A stretch of 64,000 bases of DNA from Rheum nobile (taxonomy: Eukaryota; Streptophyta; Magnoliopsida; Caryophyllales; Polygonaceae). The stretch spans positions 2,542,001-2,606,000 of the forward strand of contig WOAB01000689.1 in the NCBI GenBank assembly GCA_027886185.1. The letters are read 5' to 3'. Under the pieces are notes generated by a model, which was given only the letters and a program-made list of their open reading frames with translations, was not told where the DNA came from and made no database searches. This document shows, in pieces, positions 55,466 to 64,000 of this stretch. How positions within the stretch are numbered: position 1 is the stretch's first letter; each line of letters starts with the position of its first letter. The translations under genes were made by a program, and so were the position numbers.

Positions 55466-57269
55466 AATTGTTGTTGGAATCTTCTCTAGTTGTGTCATGA
55501 AAGTTATATCTTCAGAAATTGGAATCCTAACATTCATGTCAACTATATATATATATATATATATATTTAAAAACAGGGTTTGATAAGGGTAGCAATATGT
55601 ATAATGCATTGAAATATATAGTCAACAGAAATATAATGTATTGGTAACGGTAGCAAAGTAAAAGAATTGAATTGTTATAAATCAAGTTTATTAACATCAT
55701 ACAACTATGCATAACCTCGCAACATTTATGTATTCACCCCTAGTGTAGGAAGGAGCTTCTTCAAGCTATTGAAATTCGCCTTGTAGTAGTTGAGCAAAAA
55801 AATATATGCATCAATTTCAATCTTGGAACTTCAGCTCTTTGCAACTCAATTTGGTGCTCATAGCCTAAGGTAGGTTTCTTATACAACTCTGCGACAAACC
55901 ATTACTTGAATGTTGGCAGCCACCCCTTCCCCCAACTAATTTAGAAGTGCAAGACTCATTCTTGTTTTTTTTTTCTTACCGTGCAGATCACAAAAAATCA
56001 ATCCTAAGATGGAGGCTGGATGATGGCTCTTTGCCTTGATGGACAGGTTTTATAGCAAAAGCTAAGGCTCCATGACATCTTCCAGCAAGAGTAAGACGTT
56101 TCAAATTTTGGCTGGCCCTAGCGGAGTAATTACAGACTGTTAATGCCTTCTAAATGGGACATCATTACCGACTGTTAATGTCTTGCGGATGTTACACATT
56201 GGGGGCCTCCTCATATCCACCTCCATTGGCCCATTATTACCGACATTTATTATCGGTTGTTTGCCTGCCTCACATTTGTGAACCATTATGAGGAGCTTAA
56301 TTGCATTGACCGTTAGTTTTGCTTCAGCTTTGCTTCTAGGAAATCAAATCTTTTTTATTGGGCCTTTCCCTACAAATTATAATACATATGGAGGCCGACC
56401 CAGTGGACTGGGAACAACAATATGTCCATCCTATGATCCACTGTATGGCTACTCTGAATGTTGATTTGTGCTGTAGTAAATGTTTAGGCATTAATTGGCC
56501 CTTCCGTTCTACTTTATATATTTATAGATAGTTCATATAGTGTAAACTAAAATTATTATTATGATTTCGATATACTAATCTCAAAAATATATATTGAGCA
56601 ATAATTAGTTAATATTTTTATATAATTTTACTTCATTTACATATTTATATTTTTTAAATTATAAATAATATTTTATTAGCAAACAATTGTTTTAAAAAGT
56701 AACACTGACCCTTTGGGTTGTAATAACTTTAACCTTGACTTGTAACTTAAATTAACTCCACCCGTACTCAACTAGAACCGAACTGAATGAGTCGATTGAG
56801 AGGTTTAGTACCCAAAAACCTTTACATTGATAATTGACATTAGATTATAACTTAGATTGTATTAAAACAATTCTACCTGGTGGAGATAGAGCTTGTTTTC
56901 CATATACATAGTTATTTTTTCAAACGATTAATTTATACATGAATAGAATTAGTATTAACTTTTTCTATAAAAATATTAATTGCTATATATTTTTCCATAG
57001 TTGTAGTAATTTGAATATTAAGAATGTTCGCAAGAGATTAAGACAAAGATTTAAAATATGAAAGATGCTTTTATCATCATTAATAGCAAGACCATATTTG
57101 AAAGTAAAATTTTGACGAATATTCTTAATGTGGATCATATTATTTGCTAACATAAGTCCGTCATCAACAAAGTTTTAAGAAGAAATACAAGTCTTATCAC
57201 GAGTTAATTGGATACTAAACTTACAATTCATTTGTTGTAATTCAAAGTTCTTGTAGAGATTTAGATGCT
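55466..57269. other. Non-coding interval
   Basis: It includes a (TA)n run (55541-55566), a repeated ATTACCGACTGTTAATG phrase at 56110-56180 and long AT-rich stretches. 57020-57235 has a weak copia-like frame on the plus-complement side that I could not confirm. Confidence 0.4.
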
Positions 57270-57928
57270 TAAAGCGAAATTTCAAAAAAACGTTTTTCCT
57301 AACATCTAACCAAGGATCTCATGCATAAACTAAATAGATCATAGATAAGAAAAATTAATTACCTCTTGATGCGTGTTTGAATCTTCCTAGAATGGGGAGA
57401 TTAGAGCCTCAAGTATGACTCATCTAGTTGGTCCACCCGAGTATGGATCTGGATTGCCTAGGGCTCGATTGCTAAAATGAGGAACGAAGGCGAACGAGGG
57501 AGAACTCCAGGGAAAGGGGGCAGCCGTGTGGTTTGTGTATGGGTCAGGGTCTTCCCCTAGAAAGCCCTCCTTTTATAATATCATATGTAGATATATTATT
57601 TCCTAAATTAATATATATTTTATTATTAGTAATAACTCTTTATTATTAATAAGCCTTATCTCCCAAGTTATATCATATATAATTTTATATTATATATTTT
57701 ATATAATATGTCTCCCAATAAACGAATCCAGTCCATAAACTCTAAGGGTGTGACCTCGTAGGATCCGTTAATAATAGCAATAGACTTTATAACATATAGT
57801 CCATAAATCATAGTTGGCTTCTAGCAAAGCACTATGACTACCTAAGATAACCGGTTTATGAATCTCCATAAATGGTTCCACTTCATAATTAGTAATTGCA
57901 CCTTTGATTAAAGGACACAATTCCTTCA
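57270..57928 (-). repeat. Ty1/copia LTR (3' LTR in element sense), lower border approximate
   Basis: On the minus strand it begins TGAAGGAATTGTGTCC directly after the purine run AAGTGGGAGAT, the usual copia polypurine-LTR junction, and continues with sequence ending near 57270. A leader-like CCCTTTCCCTGGAG segment lies in it. No second LTR is visible to fix the end. Confidence 0.6.
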
Positions 57929-58757
57929 ATCTCCCACTTGTCCTTAAAACAAGTGTGCAATGTTAAAATTCATTTGTCACTTAGTGTCTTATTTGACTAT
58001 ATGATGAAACTCATCTTTACCGCCAAATACGTTTCTTGAACTCTTGAGATCAAACTGTCAGTACAAATGATTACTAATAATCCATCTGAGCATGACCATG
58101 CGTTTTCACAGTTCTCACCTTCAAGTGGCCGAGACACCAATCCTTTCCAAATGTATCGTGGTATACACGGAATAGGAGGACATATTCATTCTTGTAAGAC
58201 TACAACTCCCACTTAACTTTTGGCAATCCCAATCACTGTTTTTTTATAACTGCTTGTTACGGTCAGCGTTTGACAGCGTCAAAGACATATCAGCAGTCAA
58301 ATATAACTATATCATACTCATATCTAAGAAACTCACTAATCATGAATAATCCTAGAACTCCGCAATAAAGTCCTGAGGAGTCCTAAGATCGGTATGTCCG
58401 ATATGTATCGGTATACACATCTATGGAATCGAATAGACATCTATATGTCCCTATAACACATGAAATCCGGTGTTATCAATCAATCTCACAATATGGTCTT
58501 TTGATTAAGTCATTTGTATCCAAGTTAACGACTTAGACCATGGACTTCTAACAACTTTATAATTTCAGTTCACTTAATGGGGTTCATTCACCAAAACAGT
58601 TTTGATGAGCCCATTTGATAATTGTTAAATTGTTTGGATACTTTATCTAATCCCAAGCAATGATTAAATAAATAATAATACGAAACTCATATATAAATCA
58701 AGCATAAATGTCAGTGATAACAATAAACAGGGTTTATCATAAAACAAACAATGTGTC
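57929..58757. other. Copia 3' untranslated interior
   Basis: This is the interval between the pol stop (58758) and the polypurine tract. I see no ORF and no other element in it. Confidence 0.5.
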
Positions 58758-59859
58758 TCAAAAGAACTCTCTAATGTGCTTGAGCCCCTTGGCCCGAGTG
58801 TGATTGTCATGATTGGGCATAGGCATGGGCTTGGTCAAAAAATCTGCAATGTTGTCGTCTGTGTGCACTTTGCACATCCTCACATCTCCTCTATCAACAT
58901 AGTGTCTGATCATGTGGTACTTCCGTAGAACATGTCTGGATTTGGATCTAAAACTAGGTTCCTTGGCTTGAACAATGGCGCCATTTTTGTCACAATAGAC
59001 GTCAATAGCTCTAGATGTGCTAGGAACGACACCGAGCTCAGTTATGAACGGCCTAATCCAGACAGCCTCCTTGGCTGCTTCACCAGCAGCAATGTACTTT
59101 GCCTCCTTTGTAGAATTTGCTATTGTCCCTTGCTTCGAGCTCTTCCAGCTAACGGCTCCTCCATTCAGAATGAAGACATATCCAGACTGAGATTCAAAAT
59201 CATCTTTGTCTGTCTGGAAACTTGCATCAGTGTAGCCCTTGACGACCAGCTCGTCATCACCTCCAAATACCAAGAGATCATCCCTAGTCCTTCTCAAGTA
59301 CTTCAGGATGTTCTTGGATGCACCCCAATGTGCATCACCCGGGTTTTATTGGTACCTGCTATACATACTCAAAACATATGCAACATCTGGGCGAGTACAA
59401 GTCATTGCATACATGATAGATCCTATGGCTGAGGCATAGGAAATCTTGCTCATCCTCTCAGTTTCACCAGGTGTCTTAGGACATTGGCTCTTGCTGAGAT
59501 GTAAGTCATGCTGCATAGGCAGGAACCCTTTCTTAGAGTTCATCATATTGAATCTATCAAGGACCTTATCTATATAAGTTCCCTGACTCAGACCAATAAG
59601 TCTCTTAGATCTATCTCTATAGATCTTAATGCCTGGTATGTACTTAGCTTCTCCCAAGTCCTTCATTGAGAAATATTTCTTAAGCCACTCCTTAACTGTC
59701 TCCAGCATAGGAATGTCATTCCCAATGAGCAATATGACATCCACATATAGAATTAGGAAGGCCACTTTGCTCCCACTAAACTTCTTATAGACACAAGGCT
59801 CTTCTTCGCATCTGATGAAGTCAAACTTTTTGACTACTTCATCAAAACGAAGATTCCGA
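58758..59859 (-). pseudogene. Ty1/copia pol: end of RT and RNase H
   Basis: 59765-59346 is RT (LILYVDVILLIGN, FSMKDLGEAKYIPGIKI, GSIMYAMTCTRPDVAYVLSMYSRY) and 59297-58758 is RNase H (VVKGYTDASFQTDKDD, TKEAKYIAAGEAAKEAVW, HYVDRGDVRMCKV, ADFLTKP). The RT active site reads YVDV instead of YVDD, so the catalytic aspartate is lost. A frameshift at about 59298-59345 separates the two parts. The RT frame runs on to 59859, where the LTR at 59860 cuts it; the rest of pol is not found on the other side. Confidence 0.92.
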
Positions 59860-60054
59860 TGTAATAACCCCTAAAAGTTCCGAACTGTCATTTTGTAAGA
59901 AAGACGTATTGGGCAATTTCTGTAATCTCTGTAATAATCTTTTGAACGTATTATTATACGTTTAATAAAGTTGTGGGTCATAAAGTATTTGGGAGTGCTA
60001 AAATAATAAGATCAAGCATATCCTCGAACGAGACCCACGACCATAGACTCAGGG

Positions 60055-60650
60055 ACGCGATCGCGGCAGTTCTGCGACCGCGGATTGCTTCCGCGGGCGC
60101 GGATTCGCCCAAGAGCCAATCCGTGATCGCGGCTCCGTTTCCGCGACCGCGGATGCCTGTTCGCCTTCGTCTTCATGCTTCCCCGCGTCTCGTCATTTCG
60201 TTTGCCAGTGTTTCGCCGATGGGGGAGGCCGATCGCTTGGAGTGCCCGGCGTTGAGCTCCTCTTCCCCTATAAAAGGAGGTCGTGGGCAGCTCAAATCTT
60301 CATCCACAACTCTAAGCATCAGATCCCCATCTTCCTCTCTCATTTTTGTGTGTCGCCGGAGTTCTAGAGTTCGTCGGAGCATCGCCAGAGTTGTTGGTGG
60401 TCGCCGGAAGTGCCTTGGGAAGCCTTGGAAGTGGTGGTGTTCGCGGTGGTGAAGTAGTCATCGACGTCGTCATCGTTGGTAAGCTCGGAATGCCTCCAAA
60501 GCCATCGTCGGAAGGGAGAACCGCGACCGCGGGTATGAATTCCGCGATTGCGGCTCTGCCCAGATTTCCGCGACCGCGGATATGCTAACCGCGACCGCGG
60601 CTTGCCCTAGCAAGCGTGATCGTGGCTTTGGCAACCACGGCCGCAGCTTA
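60055..60650. repeat. GC-rich dyad arrays CCGCG-AC-CGCGG in family 2 LTR
   Basis: Two clusters, 60055-60155 and 60520-60650, lie on either side of the TATA box. Units such as CCGCGACCGCGG and GTGATCGCGG are spaced about 18-20 bp. The dyad is the same as in the MULE array at 19688-19871. Confidence 0.85.
60267..60278 (+). promoter_or_regulatory. TATA box of family 2 LTR
   Basis: CCCTATAAAAGG lies 407 bp into the LTR and is followed by a leader with the second dyad cluster. Confidence 0.8.
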
Positions 60651-60817
60651 GGCTTTGTCCCTTTTGTTCGTATCGTTTATTCATTTTGTATCCTCGTTTT
60701 GTTCGTATCGTATCTAACTTAGGGTTCCGTCTTATATCCCGTCGTCATCGTAGGAATCCGTACTCAGATTCAAGACGTCAGATCTCGGAACCCGATCTCT
60801 TCGATTCGTCTAGACTA

Positions 60818-60845
60818 AGGCAAGTGGCGGTTCGCTCTTGCTCAT
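60818..60845 (+). other. Conserved 28-nt LTR block
   Basis: Identical to the copies at 9342-9369, 16280-16307, 22498-22525 and 63122-63149. Confidence 0.85.
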
Positions 60846-62136
60846 TATTCCATGTTTCCATTGATTATCAATTAATTGATTGTTAATTAAGATGGGATAA
60901 AAGTTATTGTTTTCTATTTGGGAACAGATTTATATAAACGATGTGTTAAAATATGACTTTATAATAGGTTGTATATATTGCTAGAAACAACGCTATTATA
61001 TAGTTTGATATGATATTACTGTAATAGATTTTGGTGTGGATTTATATGTGAACTTAAATGCTAGATTAGCACGAGTATTCGTAGGAACGCTAATTCCTTA
61101 CGAGGATTAGTCATTTCTTTATAACGTCGGTGTTAGGAAGTAAGTGCCCTAACACTCTTTTGGTCATGACCTTCCCCTATCCGAATATAGGGGTGGTGCA
61201 CTCAGTTGGTGCCAATGTTCGGGATGTATTCCCAATCTTAAGGGAAGTATTCCCAATGTCTCATTATGAGATGTGAAATTAAAAGCTTCAACGTTAACGT
61301 GTGTTTTAGAATTAAATAAGATAGGTGCGGTTATGCACATAATTAATAAACCCTCGGGCGAGGAGTACAACGTGGAAACCGCCCGGACTCTTGTTAGAGT
61401 AAGTCTTCTTTCCAGTCTGGATTTGCATTGCGCGGTGAGGTTAGTCGTGGACCCAAATAATCAAGGTCGTGTTTTAAAACTTGTGTGTGAAAACTTAACG
61501 TTCCCAAACATTTGTCATACGTTTCCTATAAGACTCATTTATTTTGGAGTCTTCTTTTCATTGCATGCCTTCTTTTATAAAATCGTGAAAGTTCTGGGTT
61601 ATGTATTGTTCCTTCGATTATTATTCGAGGGACAATGATAGTAAACGGTTACGATCACTTGAACCATTCTGTTTGTACCCTTGCATAGTCTTTCATTAGA
61701 CTAACCAACCGGGTTTTAGTCCTTGCATGGTTGTCTAGTGTTATCCGTCCTATACCGCACATCAGTGGTTGGTCCCCGAAGACTTGAAGTAACCAATCGA
61801 AGAAGAGGCTTGTAATTGAAGATTTAAGTGACAGTGTTTTAAGGTTGTTAAGTGTTACTTTAATATATATTCCTATAACCAAGTCATGTAATAAGGTTTA
61901 TTATAAAAGTCTTCTGCTGTAATTTCACTCTGTTGTAAAATCGTCATTCTCATTTAATGAGAGACCTTTTAATAAAAGGTTGAGTTTCATTTAAAAAGTT
62001 TTCCGCTGATTAATCTTTCATTATTTAATATACTTATTTAAGCTTAATTGTTCCGATTAAAGCCTAGGGTGACTTTTGACAATAACGTCTGAGGTCACTG
62101 CGTGTGGCACTACCGATATAAGTCGGGGGTGTTACA

Positions 62137-62173
62137 ACGCAGCGAGACTACCATAGGACTCCACCCCCTCGAG
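62137..62173. other. 37-bp spacer between two LTRs
   Basis: It is not a primer-binding site and not copia pol. It is probably a remnant of whatever sequence both LTRs inserted into. Confidence 0.5.
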
Positions 62174-62594
62174 TGTAACACCCCGTAATTTTTAAGGTTA
62201 TTTTGAATTATTTTTAAATTTTTCTTATGCCCGTTTTGCTAGACGGATTTAATTCAGTGAGTCTCGGACCTTCTCAAAAGGGGTCTGAGCTCTGTAAAAT
62301 TTTCCGAGCATTATATAATACAGTTGAAGTGTTTTCGGGGTTAATGTATCGTTAATGTACGAATATATTTAACCCGGAGTTAAGAAAATTAACCCAAGTT
62401 GAGTTCGGATAAGAATTAACGAAGTCGGCCATTAACCGCGACTCACCGCGACCGGCCGCGATCGCGGTTTCGCTGAAAACAGAGCTGGCTTCGTCTTCCT
62501 CGCGCAAGTGGCTTGGGGGAGATATTTTTGGGCTCGCAAGTGGCTCTTTTGCCTTGTCCCCTTCTTGTTTCCCATGAGGAGGCTCGGATTTGGG

Positions 62595-62604
62595 CTATAA
62601 AAGG
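62595..62604 (+). promoter_or_regulatory. TATA box of family 3 LTR
   Basis: CTATAAAAGG lies 421 bp into the LTR. Confidence 0.8.
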
Positions 62605-63121
62605 GGTGAGAACCGGAGCTCTCTTTCTCTTCTTCTTCCTTCTTCTTTCTCCTTTGTTTCTCCTCTGTTTTTCACCATTGTTGAGCAGTTTTGGAGCTTC
62701 GTGAGAGGGAGATTTCGAGTGGTTCTTGAGTTGAGAAGGTGCTCTTGAGTGTTGTTGGAAGCTTTGAGGTGTTGGGAGATTGAACCATAGACAAATCGAA
62801 GGCAAACAAATCGGTTTGGGTAAGAAATTCTCCATTGTTGTCTCGCGAGCTAGCCACTGTCACATCACGAAAACCGCGACCGACCGCGACCTGCCGCGAT
62901 CGCGGTATGTGTGTCCGAGTGTGTGTTTTGTGGTTTGGCTTTGGGCTTTGCTCGTTTCCTTTGATTTCTTTTCGTATTCTCATAGATTCATATATAAGTG
63001 TATTGAATCTAAGTTAGGATCTTGTTATGGGTCGTTTCCTAGGGATTTTTATTCCAGATCTGTTCCAGTTTTGGACCCAAGAGTCGTTGTCTCTAAGCTT
63101 TGCTTAAGCTTCTGCGGATTC

Positions 63122-63149
63122 AGGCAAGTGGCGGTTCGCTCTTGCTCAT
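63122..63149 (+). other. Conserved 28-nt LTR block
   Basis: The same sequence as in the other LTRs, preceded here by CTGCGGATTC as in the solo LTR at 22480-22497. Confidence 0.85.
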
Positions 63150-63552
63150 CATTCCATATTTGATTATTTATCAATAGTTTTGTTGTTAAATAATTTGGGA
63201 TGATTGTTAATTATGTTGGAAATTGATTTGATAACGTTATGTGAAATAAAAGAAGTTATTATACTAGGTTGTATATTCGGATAGAACCGACGCTAGTCTA
63301 TTCTAGATTTGTGCAGGTGAAGGCCGTAAGGGTCTTTGATGTGATTTATCGTGTGTGTTTAGATTATTAAATCTAGGGTGTTAGTTGATCAGGTTGAGCC
63401 GTGATGGTTCTCTGTGTTGTGATTGTGTGTTTGACTGCTAGTACAGTCCGTGTGTAGTAACGTAATTGTTGGGATTATTCCCCGGGATTTATTCCCCGTT
63501 AGTTTTGTTCAGGTCATGACCCTATCCTAATAGAGGATACGTGCACGCAGAA

Positions 63553-63765
63553 ATGCAACTGGATGGGATTTATTCCCTGGGATTTATTCCCCGTTATTTT
63601 GTTAAAGTACAATTGGATGGGATTTATTCCCTGGGATTTATTCCCCGTTATTTTGTTAAAGTACAACTGGATGGGATTTATTCCCTGGGATTTATTCCCC
63701 GTTATTTTGTTAAAGTACAACCGGTTGGGATTTATTCCCTGGGATTATTCCCCGTGTTATCTCTT
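63553..63765. repeat. 54-bp minisatellite, four units, in family 3 LTR
   Basis: Units of GTACAATTGGATGGGATTTA followed by TTCCCTGGGATTTATTCCCC and a short tail repeat at 63553-63606, 63607-63660, 63661-63714 and 63715-63765. A divergent copy precedes them at 63468-63505. Because 54 is a multiple of 3, the array is open in several frames, but it is not a gene. Confidence 0.95.
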
Positions 63766-64000
63766 GTAGAGAGATGTTAAAAGCTTATAACGTGATGTGC
63801 GTGTGTGGTCATTTAAATAAGATACGTGCCATGAGTATGCACATAATGAAAATGCCTTGACCATAATAATAAAGTGCCGTATGAGTAGCACTTATTTAAA
63901 ACGTTGGCGAGTAGTGCAACGTAGCTCTAGTGCAGGTAGGAAGAGCTCGTCTTTCCAGGCAAGTGGTTATGAATTAATTTGAAATAATTAAAATCTGATA

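Larger units (their letters stand above)
59860..62136 (+). mobile_element. Solo LTR of Ty3 family 2
   Basis: It starts TGTAATAACCCC and ends GGGGGTGTTACA. It has a TATA box, two CCGCGACCGCGG arrays, the conserved 28-nt block and the AAAAGCTTCAACGTTAACGTG block in the same order as the family 1 LTRs. No primer-binding site follows it, so it is solo. The 5-bp flanks (TCCGA and ACGCA) differ, so it was rearranged after insertion. It interrupts the copia RT. Confidence 0.85.
62174..64000 (+). mobile_element. Ty3 family 3 LTR, runs past the window end
   Basis: It starts TGTAACACCCCG. It has a TATA box at 62595-62604, GC-rich dyads at 62445-62470 and 62870-62910, the conserved 28-nt block at 63122-63149, a 54-bp minisatellite and AAAAGCTTATAACGTGATG at 63779-63797. 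By comparison with its relatives the LTR should end about 0.4-0.7 kb beyond 64000, so it cannot be judged whether a full element follows. Confidence 0.85.

Noticed and set aside
57020..57235. A copia RT relic (NFVDDGLMLANN-like frame)
   Set aside because: Only one short motif-like phrase with an in-frame stop; the surrounding residues do not fit RT, so I do not annotate it.
63514..63780. Three ORFs encoding 18-residue repeats such as GIYSLGFIPRYFVKVQLD
   Set aside because: The 54-bp minisatellite is a multiple of three and stays open in several frames on both strands; there is no start or promoter context.

Overview
The window is plant nuclear DNA, almost certainly a eudicot. The evidence is spliced genes with GT-AG introns, plant-type LINEs, Ty1/copia and Ty3/gypsy LTR elements, a Mutator-like (MULE) DNA transposon, MITEs, a SINE and an endogenous pararetrovirus. 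The species cannot be fixed from the sequence. Only two genes look like intact host genes: a two-exon pectin methylesterase/invertase inhibitor (27020-28750, +) and a single-exon DUF3741-type gene (35727-36470, -). Everything else recognisable is mobile, viral or a captured gene fragment.

Layout: 70-4303 is a decayed L1-type LINE (endonuclease, RT, zf-RVT, RNase H). 4431-25973 is the most interesting object: a MULE-like transposon, about 9.75 kb before later insertions. It carries three genes: a GRF-zinc-finger gene (-), a DDE transposase fused to an OTU protease domain (+) and a plant-mobile-domain (PMD) gene (-). It has arrays of a quasi-palindromic CCACACGT-N-ACGTGTGG motif at both ends and at internal sites. 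Two Ty3 insertions interrupt it: a full element on the minus strand in a transposase intron (7959-17354, TSD TAATC) and a solo LTR in a PMD exon (21480-23868, TSD CAACT). Removing each insertion restores an uninterrupted intron or reading frame.

26274-26634 holds a Tourist-like MITE whose right border was hit by a tRNA-derived SINE. 27020-28750 is the inhibitor gene. About 29300-34757 (minus) is a degraded caulimovirid insertion, itself interrupted by two related LTR-like inserts and a 467-bp hAT MITE. 35727-36470 is the DUF3741-type gene. 37717-39032 has a CACTA-type terminus followed by two exons of a sorting-nexin-2-like pseudogene. 41204-49047 is a second LINE with ORF1 and ORF2, split in its endonuclease by a 2.95-kb non-autonomous LTR element that encodes a 250-residue coiled-coil protein of unknown type. 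49048-57270 is AT-rich and mostly non-coding, with tandem repeats, Helitron-like termini, a second hAT MITE and a sucrose-transporter fragment. 57270-59859 is the 3' part of a Ty1/copia element (minus). 59860-62136 and 62174-64000 are LTRs of two further Ty3 families.

A theme runs through the window. Four LTR types of one Ty3 superfamily share ordered blocks: a TATA box, an array of short GC-rich dyads in the leader, an identical 28-nt block that can fold into a hairpin, a hypervariable minisatellite, and an AAAAGCTTATAACGT-like block. The GC-rich dyad of one LTR family also occurs, at a 20-nt period, inside the unrelated MULE.
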